A stretch of DNA of 64,000 nucleotides, taken from assembly GCA_050247135.1 (NCBI GenBank), contig JBFWUT010000007.1, positions 1 to 64,000 of the forward strand, read 5' to 3'. The DNA comes from Berkiella sp050247135 (GTDB lineage Bacteria > Pseudomonadota > Gammaproteobacteria > Berkiellales > Berkiellaceae). Position numbers and translations under genes: made by a program. The notes below the pieces were generated by a model, which saw only the letters and a list, made by a program, of their open reading frames with translations, made no database searches and was not told the DNA's origin. Below are positions 8,276 to 17,482 of the stretch, in pieces. How positions within the stretch are numbered: the first letter of the stretch is position 1; each line of letters opens with the position of its first letter.

Positions 8276-9001
8276 ATGGTAAACAAGTGGTTAAAAATTG
8301 TACAACGCTTAGCTGAGTATTGTCTACAATGGCCCTCAAATTGCCTCTTTTGTTGCCAAAAAAGTGGCCGAAAAGTCCCTTTGTGCCAGGATTGCCAAAT
8401 GCGATTACCGTGGCTTGGGGAGGTTTGTCAACGTTGTGCGCTGCCGTTTCATGCTCTAGATGGCTGTTGTTGCCAGCTTGATTTGCCGCCATATGATGTT
8501 TTACAGGCTCTATTTGCTTATGCCTGGCCGATGAATAGCGTGATTGCTAAATGGAAATATGGTGGCCAATTACATTGGGTATCACTATTGGCTGAAATGA
8601 TGGTTGAACGACTAACACCTATTTTCCCTGCTGATTGTATTATTCCTGTACCTTTACACCCCAAGCGCCTAAGCCAACGCGGTTTTAATCAGACGATTGA
8701 ACTGGCAAGCTTGATTGCTAAAGCACTTAATATTCCCTTAGATAGGCGTAGTTGCACGAGAATAATGAACACTACGTCACAATCACAATTAGATGCTAAG
8801 GCGCGATCAGAAAATATTGCACGAGAAACTTTTAGCGTAGAACCTTCTTTTTCGGCCAAACATGTCTTGATCATCGAAGATATCGTGACAACGGGAGCTA
8901 CTATTGAGGCAATAAGTGCTTGTTTGAAGCGCCAAGGTGTACAGACTGTAGAAATATGGTGTTGTTGTCGCACGCATAAAAATGCTAAGTCCTTATTATA
9001 G
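8276..9001 (+). CDS. comF: ComF family phosphoribosyltransferase-like protein
   Basis: A 241-residue protein with N-terminal zinc-finger cysteine pairs (CLFC, CQDC, CQRC, about residues 24-55) and a C-terminal type I phosphoribosyltransferase fold whose PRPP motif is visible as IIEDIVTTGAT near residue 200. ComF/GntX proteins are needed for uptake or processing of transforming DNA in naturally competent bacteria; their exact enzymatic role is unclear. It is transcribed divergently from bioB, a very common neighbour of comF in gammaproteobacteria. Family assignment is secure. Confidence 0.9.
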   Translation: MVNKWLKIVQRLAEYCLQWPSNCLFCCQKSGRKVPLCQDCQMRLPWLGEVCQRCALPFHALDGCCCQLDLPPYDVLQALFAYAWPMNSVIAKWKYGGQLHWVSLLAEMMVERLTPIFPADCIIPVPLHPKRLSQRGFNQTIELASLIAKALNIPLDRRSCTRIMNTTSQSQLDAKARSENIARETFSVEPSFSAKHVLIIEDIVTTGATIEAISACLKRQGVQTVEIWCCCRTHKNAKSLL

Positions 9002-9023
9002 ATTGATATCAATAGGGCACGGT

Positions 9024-10286
9024 ATGAAGATAAAATACGCAAAATATGGATTGCAAGGGGAAGCATTTGGGACTCTGCCCACTTTAAAAGCGTATCAATT
9101 TTTTAAGCAAGAAAAAAATATTGTCACGCTCAATATTCAACAAGAATTGGCCGCTCTGAAAGAGCCACTGAGCACGTTACATATTACTGTCCCTACGGTG
9201 GGGTTTACTGATCCTTTGTTAGACTATTCGCCCATCCCCCGATTTGCTATTCCACTGAGTATCAATGGTTATGTTGCTGATGAAGCAAATCAGCTTGCAG
9301 CAACCGCAACGGTGGTTGCCAACGATATTGCAGGAGGGAGCTATCCCTTATTGCCAGAAGCAGAAGCTCATGCAGCAGAACCGGTATTTACAACCTTAAG
9401 TGCTCTCACCTTTATTTTTAAGGCGCAAAGCTGTGTAGAGGGTTGTGATTTAGTAAACACAGGTGAAGCCAATGGCATGATAGAGTTTTTTTTATGTTAC
9501 CCTGCTAATACACCCCTGATGTTTTCTCTTGCCGTGAAAGACAAAATGGGAAAAATCATTCTAGCAAGAGATCTCTGTTATTATCCCGTTGCCTCTGTTG
9601 CCCCTGAAGCTAAATTTTCAGAGAGTGATACAATTAACTGCGAAGCAAGGGTGGGTTCTGCCTTTGACTATTTTCGTTCACGCTGGGTATGTGAATTTGA
9701 ATGCGACAATGCCAGCTTTCGTATAACGCACCAAGCAGGGCTGAGCTATTCATCAATACGCGCACTGTTGGCGCATCTTCTGCCCGCAGAGGTTTTTTTT
9801 GCTCGCTTCGCACAAAGAAACGGCAAACAGGCAACGAAAAATCGTTATGATCTCTATCCTCAATATCAGCCTATCTTTTATGAACATGTGCTGGAGAGCA
9901 TTTTAAATCAATCGCTACCTTTGCTAGCGTTGGAAGAGTATTTTAAGCAAGATGCGCATGATGCGCGACAGCTTGAAATATTGAGCAGTCAATGGGACTC
10001 ACATGATCAAACCGTATTCAAAAGAGCGAGACGATTACCCAGCTTGGGTGCCTTTGTTGATGCTTTAGATGAGCTTATTTGTTTGCGTGATTATCTCTTT
10101 AGCGCCACCCTGGTACCTGCTCAGCAAGGTCTGATAAAGGTTAATCAAGTCACCTTTAGTGTGGAAGATAAGCAAGGACATTGGCAAACGTGTGAATGTC
10201 AGCATCAATTACAACCAGAGATCTTCAGTGTGTATACCACCAACGTAGCTAAAGAGCCTCGCTATCAGGAGCAACGTCGCAAATGA
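9024..10286 (+). CDS. Unknown protein coupled to a J-domain protein
   Basis: Not recognised. The start is set at ATG 9024 (420 residues), after the comF stop; an in-frame ATG at 8982 inside comF is an alternative. The protein has no signal peptide or membrane segment. It has mixed beta-rich character with several cysteines in the middle (SCVEGCDLVNTGEANG) and a helical second half. Its stop overlaps the start of the J-domain gene by 4 bp (ATGA), so the two are co-translated and perhaps work together, for example as a client or partner for Hsp70 delivery. That pairing is inferred from coupling alone. Confidence 0.75.
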   Translation: MKIKYAKYGLQGEAFGTLPTLKAYQFFKQEKNIVTLNIQQELAALKEPLSTLHITVPTVGFTDPLLDYSPIPRFAIPLSINGYVADEANQLAATATVVANDIAGGSYPLLPEAEAHAAEPVFTTLSALTFIFKAQSCVEGCDLVNTGEANGMIEFFLCYPANTPLMFSLAVKDKMGKIILARDLCYYPVASVAPEAKFSESDTINCEARVGSAFDYFRSRWVCEFECDNASFRITHQAGLSYSSIRALLAHLLPAEVFFARFAQRNGKQATKNRYDLYPQYQPIFYEHVLESILNQSLPLLALEEYFKQDAHDARQLEILSSQWDSHDQTVFKRARRLPSLGAFVDALDELICLRDYLFSATLVPAQQGLIKVNQVTFSVEDKQGHWQTCECQHQLQPEIFSVYTTNVAKEPRYQEQRRK

Positions 10287-10633
10287 GCGAAGAAGTGGTT
10301 AATTTAAATGAAGTGACCCAAATGTATCGGATCTTAGGGTTGCCACCCTCTGCCACGAAGGAACAGGTACGTGAGGCGCGTAATAGATTATTAGTTCGCT
10401 TTCATCCAGATAAGCAACAGTTTGATCCCAATATTGACGAACAAGCTATGAATGATAGAGCGCGTTTCATCCAAGCCGCTTTTTTGTATATCACACATAA
10501 CTATCGTGCTATTCAAAGTGCGCTTGATTTTTTACCAAATGCAATGCTAACGAATCAGATCCCTGCCTCTGTTAGAAGTTATTGGGTATATAGCAGCATT
10601 GAGCGTATACCATCACCAGATCAAGAAGCTTGA
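10283..10633 (+). CDS. Small J-domain (DnaJ-like) co-chaperone
   Basis: A 116-residue protein that is little more than a J domain: MYRILGLPPSATKEQVREA opens helix I, and helix II ends in a basic patch leading to the invariant HPD motif (FHPDKQ) near residues 45-47. J domains stimulate the ATPase of DnaK-type Hsp70. There is no Gly/Phe region, zinc finger or membrane anchor, so this is a class III J protein whose specificity must come from its partner, probably the overlapping upstream gene. The last 25 residues are polar and without a recognised domain. Confidence 0.85.
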   Translation: MSEEVVNLNEVTQMYRILGLPPSATKEQVREARNRLLVRFHPDKQQFDPNIDEQAMNDRARFIQAAFLYITHNYRAIQSALDFLPNAMLTNQIPASVRSYWVYSSIERIPSPDQEA

Positions 10634-10688
10634 TCCACAAACCCTTTTTTGCCATTCTAGGATCTCGCGGAATAACAAGGATGTTTCC

Positions 10689-11459
10689 ATGCGCATTTTA
10701 AAGTTAAGTTTCTTAATCCTTTTATTCGTTGTCTCTTCAGTTCATGCCAGTGATGACGAGGTCCATCTCGCAGTTTCGACAACTATTCAAGGACCCTTGG
10801 GTGTAATATGTGCTAAGTTTAGCCAAATAACCCCTTATCGATGCAAAATTACCACAGCGCCGACCGGACATCTTTATGCGCATGTCATGCATGGCATGGC
10901 TTATGATTTATTTCTATCTTCGGATGAGGAATATACCCAAGGCTTAATTAATGCCAATAAAGTCGATCCATTAAGCCGTTTGGTGTTGGCAATGGGTAAA
11001 ATTGTGCTGTGGAGCAACGATCCGAAAGTGTCACCGCAAGCATTACAAAATGCGTTGTTGCATGAAACCAATGCGCCAGTTGCATTGGCTAATCCCGGAG
11101 CATCAAGTTATGGTGCAGCGGCGAAAGAAGTATTACAAAAATATCATTTGTGGACTCATATCCAGGGACGCTTGGTCTATGGTCGAAATATTCGACATAC
11201 CTATGAGCTGATCGAAAGCCAGAAAGCTTCATTAGGATTTGTTTCTCTAGCGCAACTTTCCCCCGATGAAAGAGCGAATCATCATTATTGGGAACCGGAT
11301 CCTTCATCCTACAAGCCGGTAGTCCACGAAGTGGTCACATTAAAAGAGCCACAGCATCCTAAGGCAACCGCAGCGTTTATGGCTTTTTTAAAAGGCAATC
11401 AATCGCGTCAGATTTTACAAGAGGCGGGTTTTGAACATGTTGCCGGACGCATGATATAG
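10689..11459 (+). CDS. Periplasmic molybdate-type (ModA-like) substrate-binding protein
   Basis: A 256-residue exported protein: a classic signal peptide (basic MRILK start, hydrophobic core, cleavage after VHA) followed by a ModA-type domain (AVSTTIQGPL near the mature N-terminus, LFLSSDEEYTQGL, IVLWSNDP, ALANPGASSYG). The ATG at 10689 is preferred because the signal peptide starts there with AAGG upstream; the frame extends back to 10599 inside the J-protein gene. ModA binds molybdate or tungstate for an ABC importer, but no modB or modC is adjacent, so the ligand is uncertain. The 3' end overlaps the convergent rsmJ by 52 bp. Confidence 0.85.
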   Translation: MRILKLSFLILLFVVSSVHASDDEVHLAVSTTIQGPLGVICAKFSQITPYRCKITTAPTGHLYAHVMHGMAYDLFLSSDEEYTQGLINANKVDPLSRLVLAMGKIVLWSNDPKVSPQALQNALLHETNAPVALANPGASSYGAAAKEVLQKYHLWTHIQGRLVYGRNIRHTYELIESQKASLGFVSLAQLSPDERANHHYWEPDPSSYKPVVHEVVTLKEPQHPKATAAFMAFLKGNQSRQILQEAGFEHVAGRMI

Positions 11460-12049
11460 ACATCAAAGCGGTGGCTGCGACCTTGATAAACCACATCGGG
11501 TTTTTTGATTAGCCAAGGTGCAAGACGCGGTCTTTTCACAACAACACGATGCTGCGCTCGTTCAAGGCTTAAAGCAATCAACTCATTCGCATCAGTATCA
11601 GGCCCCACCAATTCTTGCAGATATCGCATTTCCTTTTTCACCAGCGCTGATTTCGTTTTGTGGGGGAACATAGGATCACAATAAATAACATAAGGAGCTT
11701 TTTCCGTATGCTCTCGCAGATAAGCAATGGCGCACATGGGTATCAATTGCATTCTGGCAATAATAGGCGCTAAATTTGCGTGTTCCTTGGCTTCGATTAA
11801 GCCTTGGTGAAGCAGTGCTTGAATGTCTGGATGTCGCTCAAACAATGTCACCTCACAGCCTAGCGCAGCGAGCAAAAAGGCTTCTTTACCTAAACCAGCG
11901 GTGGTATCAAACACCGAACAAGGCCCGGTTTTTTTTAACCCCACTGCTTTGGCGATGAGCTCATTAGTGCCTTGTAAATGTTGTAAGCGATATAAAAGCT
12001 TAGGATCAGTAAAATCAACACGCATGGCTCTTAAAAAAACCGTTCCCAT
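11408..12049 (-). CDS. rsmJ: 16S rRNA (guanine-1516-N2)-methyltransferase
   Basis: RsmJ methylates G1516 of 16S rRNA. The SAM-fold motif DTTAGLGKEAF, the LFERHP block and the diagnostic DPMFPHKTKSALVKKEMR segment identify it. At 213 residues it is about 40 shorter than E. coli RsmJ; the missing part is the N-terminal domain before VDF, so it is a short form. Starts at 12049 or at 12025 (nearer the upstream stop) are both possible and neither has a good ribosome binding site. The start lies next to or inside the end of the permease gene, so coupling is likely. Its 3' end overlaps the convergent modA-like gene. Confidence 0.88.
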   Translation of the reverse strand: MGTVFLRAMRVDFTDPKLLYRLQHLQGTNELIAKAVGLKKTGPCSVFDTTAGLGKEAFLLAALGCEVTLFERHPDIQALLHQGLIEAKEHANLAPIIARMQLIPMCAIAYLREHTEKAPYVIYCDPMFPHKTKSALVKKEMRYLQELVGPDTDANELIALSLERAQHRVVVKRPRLAPWLIKKPDVVYQGRSHRFDVYIMRPATCSKPASCKI

Positions 12050-13239
12050 TGATTAAAGCATTCGATGCCCACCACGCTTAAGAAAAAGAGGATAGTGAGG
12101 ATAATCGATAATTTACCTAAAAAAGGCATTAAGGGCTTTTCAAGTGCTAATCGATAACGACCTTGCCAAGCCATGAGCGCGGGCAAGATCCCAAGTAATA
12201 GCGCCACAAACAGGCCTGCAAAGCTTAGCGCAAAGTTAAAGCCGCGCGGGAAATAGAGGACAAAAATTAAAGGTGGCACAAAGGTGATCAGCGCTAATAT
12301 CAGTTTGCTTTTGAGATTTTTTTGCAACCGTAGCCCATCTGCCAGAAAGTCAAAGAGGGACAGGCTAACACCAAGCAGGGAAGTGATGAGCGCAAATATT
12401 GAAAAATACGATGAAGCAGTGGTGATCATTGGATTATGCAGCATTGTCTGTAATGCTTTAGGAACATCGGTTGCCGGATGCCCGTGTTGTTGGATATGCA
12501 GTAGTCCATTGTCGCCTTGTTGAGGGATGATCCCAACGATGCACAGTTCCCAAAGTAAATAGACCAGCAATGGAATTAAGCTGCCAATTAATACCACATG
12601 ATACAGTTGGCGTTTATTACCATGTAAATATTCGGTTAAGCTGGGGATCACAATAGCTGAACCAAAAGCAGTAATCATTAAGGGGACAGGACGAAAATCC
12701 ATTTGTGAATTGGCATTATACAACAATGTAGGATCGACATGGCTAATCGTTAAGCCAAGCAAGGTCGAAAATGCACCAATCAAACCTATCATTAATAGGC
12801 GATTTACCCAATCGGTAACAGCAGTACCAAGGCTAATCACTATGAAAGTTAACAGCGTAGCGATGACGGCAGATTGAAAAGAGCTTTGCGCCATGCCAGC
12901 TAATTGAAAGCCCTGTTGCAGCCAAGCGCCTAATCCACCTAAATAAGCTGCTGTAAGTGCATAAAGTAAAATGAGATAGATCAACCAGGTAAACACTTTG
13001 CCGGGTTTTCCTAAGGTTTTTTGTGCCATGGAGATCAAATTGGATCCATAACCTACTGCTAGGTTTGATTCCAACAAGAAAAGTGCGGCCAAGGTCATAA
13101 AAGCCCAACAGACAATATAAATAAGGGAAGCTTGGGCAAAACCTAAATGTGCAGTTGCAACAGGTAAAGCGAGCACAGCAGCACCAATGGCAGTGCCAGC
13201 AATTAATGCCACGCCGCCAACAGCATTTTTCAGAGACAT
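12031..13239 (-). CDS. tyrP: Aromatic amino acid permease (TyrP/Mtr, HAAAP family)
   Basis: A 402-residue inner-membrane protein with about eleven hydrophobic segments. The N-terminus GGVALIAGTAIGAAVLALP is the signature of the hydroxy/aromatic amino acid permease family (TyrP, Mtr, TnaB), which import tyrosine or tryptophan with protons. The symbol is by family resemblance; tryptophan is not excluded as substrate. The start is 8 bases after the ftsX stop, and rsmJ follows with an overlap, so it probably sits in one transcript with ftsE and ftsX. Confidence 0.87.
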   Translation of the reverse strand: MSLKNAVGGVALIAGTAIGAAVLALPVATAHLGFAQASLIYIVCWAFMTLAALFLLESNLAVGYGSNLISMAQKTLGKPGKVFTWLIYLILLYALTAAYLGGLGAWLQQGFQLAGMAQSSFQSAVIATLLTFIVISLGTAVTDWVNRLLMIGLIGAFSTLLGLTISHVDPTLLYNANSQMDFRPVPLMITAFGSAIVIPSLTEYLHGNKRQLYHVVLIGSLIPLLVYLLWELCIVGIIPQQGDNGLLHIQQHGHPATDVPKALQTMLHNPMITTASSYFSIFALITSLLGVSLSLFDFLADGLRLQKNLKSKLILALITFVPPLIFVLYFPRGFNFALSFAGLFVALLLGILPALMAWQGRYRLALEKPLMPFLGKLSIILTILFFLSVVGIECFNQWERFF

Positions 13240-13247
13240 AACGGACC

Positions 13248-14222
13248 TTAGTATTCGTTGAGTGATCGGCGTTGCTGCATAAAGGCGACAACGGCCCCTA
13301 ACCAGCCCAAAAGGATGCTGGCAGCCAGGAAGGCCACTGTATCGTAGAATGTCAGGTTTTCCAAGGTGAATATCCCCTGGTATAGCGATACGAGTTGTTT
13401 GGTGGGGGTGCTTAAGGTGAGGACAGCGCAGTAAGTCACAAGCAGAGCAATAATACCGCCCAGCGCGCCGTATAGCATGCCTCGATAGAGAAAAGGCCGG
13501 CGGATAAACGCTTTGGTTGCGCCAACCAAATTTAACACATCCATTTCTTCACGGTGACGTTCTAACGCTAATCGAATAGTGTTTCCAACCATCAGTGTGA
13601 CGCCAAGGCCAATTAAGAGATATAAGGCACGGCTCAGTGTTTTACCAAATGACAGAAAAACGGCTAATTTATCGAGCCAGTCATAATCAAAGGCGGCACT
13701 TTTTACCGAGCTCATTTTGGCAAGGGTGTTTTTCATCATGAGCAATTCGGCTTGTGAGGTTTCTTTGGGGGCTAGTTCCATCGTGATCACCCCAGGTAAC
13801 GGGTTTTCACCTAACAACGCTAACGTGTCTCTTAATCCTGAAGCAGCTTCAAATTCAGCTAAGGTTTTTTCGGGGCCTAAAAAGGTGGCTTTCTTGACGA
13901 AGGGATAGGCTTTGATTTTCTGTAAAATAGCATCGACTTCTCTTTCGCTTGCATCAGGGTTTAGGTAAAGAGTAATAGCAGAGCCTTGATCGAAACCCTG
14001 ACTCAAATGTGAAATATTTTTTACAAATAAATATAAACTCATGGGCAAAGAGAGACACACGCCCATTGCAAAGATAGATAAAAAAGTGGTTAAGGGTGAG
14101 CTTAAGAGGTTGCGTAAACTTAGCTTACACGCCATGTAATGAGAGGTTAAATAACGAATAAGCGATTCATGCCAGGAGGATTGCGGCACATTGTTGCGCT
14201 TTTTCGCAGTAGCTTTACCCAT
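13248..14222 (-). CDS. ftsX: Cell division protein FtsX
   Basis: FtsX is the membrane half of the FtsEX ABC-type complex, which sits at the septum and switches on cell-wall amidases through a periplasmic loop. The 324-residue protein has a cytoplasmic basic N-terminus, TM1 at about 45-70, the periplasmic domain with LYLNPDASEREVD and FLGPEKTLAEFE, and three C-terminal membrane segments separated by the LERHREEMDVLNLVGAT coupling region. ATG 14222 is chosen over the upstream TTG because GAGGAAC lies at the right distance. It overlaps the end of ftsE by 8 bp. Confidence 0.94.
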   Translation of the reverse strand: MGKATAKKRNNVPQSSWHESLIRYLTSHYMACKLSLRNLLSSPLTTFLSIFAMGVCLSLPMSLYLFVKNISHLSQGFDQGSAITLYLNPDASEREVDAILQKIKAYPFVKKATFLGPEKTLAEFEAASGLRDTLALLGENPLPGVITMELAPKETSQAELLMMKNTLAKMSSVKSAAFDYDWLDKLAVFLSFGKTLSRALYLLIGLGVTLMVGNTIRLALERHREEMDVLNLVGATKAFIRRPFLYRGMLYGALGGIIALLVTYCAVLTLSTPTKQLVSLYQGIFTLENLTFYDTVAFLAASILLGWLGAVVAFMQQRRSLNEY

Positions 14223-14901
14223 GGACGAGTTCCTCTTTGGATTCAACTGAGGTGAGCAGTTGTCCTTGTGCGAGATGAATTTTTCGATAAGGGAAGGTTT
14301 CTAACAGTCTCACATCGTGAGAAGCAATCAGTACCGTGACGCCCACTTGATGAAAACGCTCAAACAATTTCATTATCTCTAAAGAGAGTTCAGGATCTAA
14401 GTTGCCAGTAGGTTCATCAGCCAGTAAAAAGCGAGGTTTGTGAACTACCGCGCGCGCAATACCCACGCGTTGTTGTTCGCCCTCTGAAAGCATGGGTGGT
14501 TTGCAGTTTTCTTTATCGAGCAGGCCCACTCTCTCTAGTGCCGCTCTGACACGTCTTGCAGTATCGAACCTATCGAATCCTGCAATCATCAAAGGCATCG
14601 CCACGTTTTCAAAAACCGAATAATTATTCAATAACTTAGGATTTTGTGAAATAAAACCGAGCTTTCGTCGATAATAAGGTATTTTGTTTGGTTTAATGAG
14701 AGATAAATTTTTACCACTTACCACAAGATGGCCGCGTGTGGGTTCTTCTAACAACGCAATTAATTTGAGCAAGGTTGATTTGCCTGCGCCGGAGTGCCCT
14801 TGTAAAAAAACCATTTCACCACTGGTGATTTCCAAAGAGACATTACTTAATGCAATATGACCGTTGGGGTACTTTTTCGTGACGTTGAAAAATGTGATCA
14901 C
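14215..14901 (-). CDS. ftsE: Cell division ATP-binding protein FtsE
   Basis: FtsE is the ATPase of the FtsEX division complex. The 228-residue protein shows Walker A GHSGAGKS at 35-42, Q-loop SQNPKLL, the ABC signature LSEGEQQRVGIARA, Walker B LLADEPTGNLD and the H-loop IASHD. The signature has S-E-G-E in place of the usual S-G-G-E, a modest variation. It lies between ftsY and ftsX in the conserved gammaproteobacterial order ftsY-ftsE-ftsX. Confidence 0.95.
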   Translation of the reverse strand: MITFFNVTKKYPNGHIALSNVSLEITSGEMVFLQGHSGAGKSTLLKLIALLEEPTRGHLVVSGKNLSLIKPNKIPYYRRKLGFISQNPKLLNNYSVFENVAMPLMIAGFDRFDTARRVRAALERVGLLDKENCKPPMLSEGEQQRVGIARAVVHKPRFLLADEPTGNLDPELSLEIMKLFERFHQVGVTVLIASHDVRLLETFPYRKIHLAQGQLLTSVESKEELVHG

Positions 14902-14989
14902 GGCGCCTTCCTTGGGGTTTGTAGGGAGCTTTTATCATATCGGGGAGGCGCATAAATGTCGACGGTTTGTATGATGTTAGAAAAAAAAC

Positions 14990-16024
14990 TTATTCATCGG
15001 TAGGGGTAAAATCAAAGAGCGCATTTACAAAGGCTGTCGCCTCAAATGGTCGGAGATCATCCACCTTTTCGCCAACACCAATGAAGCGGATGGGTAACTT
15101 CAACGCATTGGCAATCGCAAAGATAATACCACCTTTGGCTGTGCCATCGAGTTTGGTTAAAATCAGGCCGGTGACACCCATGGCTTCATGGAATTTCTTG
15201 GCTTGCGCTAGGGCATTTTGACCGGTATTCGCATCTAACACGAGCCATATTTCGTGGGGGGCACTGGCGTCTTGCTTTTGTAAGACCCGTTTGACCTTTT
15301 TAAGCTCATCCATCAGGTTATCGCGGGTGTGCAAACGTCCGGCAGTATCGGCAATCAGCACTTCAATATTTTTGGATTTTGCCGATTGTAGGGCATCAAA
15401 AATGACAGAGGCGCTATCTGCGCCGGTATGTTGTGCCGTGACGGGCACTTTATTGCGTTCTCCCCAAACGGCAAGTTGCTCAATAGCTGCGGCTCTAAAA
15501 GTGTCGCCAGCTGCTAACATGACAGAAAGGCCTTCTTGTTGCATTTTTTTAGCCAATTTGCCGATGGTTGTGGTTTTGCCAGCGCCATTGACCCCAATCA
15601 TCAAAATGACAAAAGGCCGATGGTCACTTAATGTGAAAGGCTGTTCGCAGGGCAATAAAATATCCGTGAGGGCCTTTTGTAAGGCAGAATAAACGGCTGC
15701 GGGATCTTTCAGTTCTTTGCGCCTAACGCCGTCAGTCAATTTACGCATGATCATTTGTGTGGCTTCAACACCGACATCAGCGCTCAATAGTAGTGTTTCA
15801 ATTTTTTCAACCAGCTCATCATCGATCTCTTTTTTACCTAAAAATAAGTTGGCAAGCCCTTCACTGAAGCTAGAGCGAGTACGAGACAGTGAGTTTTTAA
15901 GACGTGAGAACCAGGATGAGCCAGGCGCTTTTTCAGCGATTTCTTGAGTTTGCTCAGTGACTTGTGAGGCGTTCTCTGTTGGCTTCGTGCCATCGTCTTT
16001 GTTGCGCCGGAAAAATTTGAACAT
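14990..16024 (-). CDS. ftsY: Signal recognition particle receptor FtsY
   Basis: FtsY docks SRP-ribosome complexes at the membrane for co-translational insertion. The 344-residue protein has a short charged A domain (residues 1-45, FKFFRRNKDDGTKPTENA...), then the NG GTPase: GVNGAGKTTTIGKLA (G1), AGDTFRAAAIEQL, DTAGR (G3), TKLDGTAKGG (G4) and GVGEKVDDLRPF at the end. The A domain is shorter than in E. coli, which is common outside Enterobacteriaceae. The gene reads away from the M16 peptidase pair; their shared promoter region is 16025-16118. Confidence 0.96.
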   Translation of the reverse strand: MFKFFRRNKDDGTKPTENASQVTEQTQEIAEKAPGSSWFSRLKNSLSRTRSSFSEGLANLFLGKKEIDDELVEKIETLLLSADVGVEATQMIMRKLTDGVRRKELKDPAAVYSALQKALTDILLPCEQPFTLSDHRPFVILMIGVNGAGKTTTIGKLAKKMQQEGLSVMLAAGDTFRAAAIEQLAVWGERNKVPVTAQHTGADSASVIFDALQSAKSKNIEVLIADTAGRLHTRDNLMDELKKVKRVLQKQDASAPHEIWLVLDANTGQNALAQAKKFHEAMGVTGLILTKLDGTAKGGIIFAIANALKLPIRFIGVGEKVDDLRPFEATAFVNALFDFTPTDE

Positions 16025-16118
16025 ATCTGCCTTAAGGTGAAGTGCTGGCTAAACCAAGAAAATAGGGTATCCTACCATTAGTAAATGATAGGTAAAGAGC
16101 CTAAGGTGGTTTAATCGC

Positions 16119-17471
16119 ATGAAAACAGGGATGATAAAAGCAACTGGCTTACTTTTGGGGGCCTTATTAGTGTGGAGTTTACAAAGCGTGGCAACGGAAA
16201 AACCCGTAACGAAAGAGCACAAGTTAGCGAATGGTCTCAAAGTCCTCGTGAGAGAAGATCATCGAGCGCCGGTCGTGGTCTCTCAGATCTGGTATAAAGT
16301 GGGCTCAAGCGATGAAGCTCGTGGGCACACCGGGATCTCCCACGCCCTTGAGCACATGATGTTTCAAGGAACGCCGACACTCCCAGGTGATAGCTTTGCC
16401 GCGTTGATTTCAGAATATGGCGGACATAATAATGCTTTCACGGGCGATGACTACACAGCTTACTATGAAGAATTAGACGCATCTCACCTCGATGTCAGCT
16501 TTAAATCCGAAGCTGATAGAATGACCAATCTTATTATTTCACCCGAAGCGTTTGCTAAAGAAATTCAAGTGGTGATTGAAGAGCGGCGTATGCGCACCGA
16601 TGATAATCCACAAAATGTGACTTATGAGCGTTTTATGGCGACCTCTAATGTGATGGGGCCTTATCATCATCCTGTCATTGGCTGGCAAGACGATCTAGAT
16701 CACATGAATGCAGAGCAATTAAAAACCTGGTATCAAAAATGGTATACCCCAAGCAATGCAACCATAGTCGTGGTCGGTGATGTAGACGCTGATAAAGTAT
16801 TTAAGATGGCCGAGGAGTATTTTGGCAAAATTCCTGCTAAAGAAGCTCCTAAAATGAAAACGGTTAATGAAATTCAAAGTCTGGGTGAAAAGCGCATCAA
16901 AGTTCATTTACCCGCAAAACTACCTTATGCGATCTGGGGCTTTGATGCGCCGAGCCTTCGAACCACTAAAAATGAAAAAGAAGTTTATGCTTTGCTAGTA
17001 GCGAGTGCTCTCTTAGATGGGGGCGAAAGCTCACGCTTTGCCAGAAGCTTGGTGCGAGGTGAACAAGTCGCTGCTTCTTTAAATACCAGTTATGATATTT
17101 TTAAACAATATGGTTCACAATTCATTGTATCTGGGATCCCCGCTCAGGGTCGCAGTGTTGCTGAACTTGAAGCCAAAATGCTGATGCAGCTTGAAAGATT
17201 GAAAAATGAGACGGTAACGCCGGAAGAGCTACAAAAAGTTAAAACACAAATGCTTGCTCAGGAAATTTTTGAAAAGGACTCCATGGCTCAACAAGCTACG
17301 TTCCTAGGGATGTTGGAAACGGTAGGGTTACCTTGGCAATTAGCTGATGAATTTACCGAAAAGATTAAAGCAGTCACAGCAGAAGAGGTGAAAGCTGCAG
17401 CTAATCGCTATTTTAATACCAAATACATGACGGTCGCTGAGCTTATTCCTGAAAATGCTACGGTCAATTAA
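16119..17471 (+). CDS. M16 family zinc peptidase, catalytic partner
   Basis: A 450-residue periplasmic peptidase: a signal peptide at residues 1-26 (hydrophobic core GLLLGALLVWSLQSVA) and the inverted zinc motif HALEHMM, i.e. HxxEH, near residue 80 with the downstream glutamate in VVIEERRMR. It is half the length of pitrilysin, as usual for the paired bacterial M16B proteins. The next gene encodes a second M16 protein without the zinc motif; the two presumably form a heterodimer in which this subunit holds the active site. Substrates are unknown. Confidence 0.92.
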   Translation: MKTGMIKATGLLLGALLVWSLQSVATEKPVTKEHKLANGLKVLVREDHRAPVVVSQIWYKVGSSDEARGHTGISHALEHMMFQGTPTLPGDSFAALISEYGGHNNAFTGDDYTAYYEELDASHLDVSFKSEADRMTNLIISPEAFAKEIQVVIEERRMRTDDNPQNVTYERFMATSNVMGPYHHPVIGWQDDLDHMNAEQLKTWYQKWYTPSNATIVVVGDVDADKVFKMAEEYFGKIPAKEAPKMKTVNEIQSLGEKRIKVHLPAKLPYAIWGFDAPSLRTTKNEKEVYALLVASALLDGGESSRFARSLVRGEQVAASLNTSYDIFKQYGSQFIVSGIPAQGRSVAELEAKMLMQLERLKNETVTPEELQKVKTQMLAQEIFEKDSMAQQATFLGMLETVGLPWQLADEFTEKIKAVTAEEVKAAANRYFNTKYMTVAELIPENATVN

Positions 17472-17482
17472 GGAACAGTACC

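Noticed and set aside
8196..8492. N-terminal extension of bioB
   Set aside because: The extra 99 codons are antisense to comF and have no biotin synthase homology.
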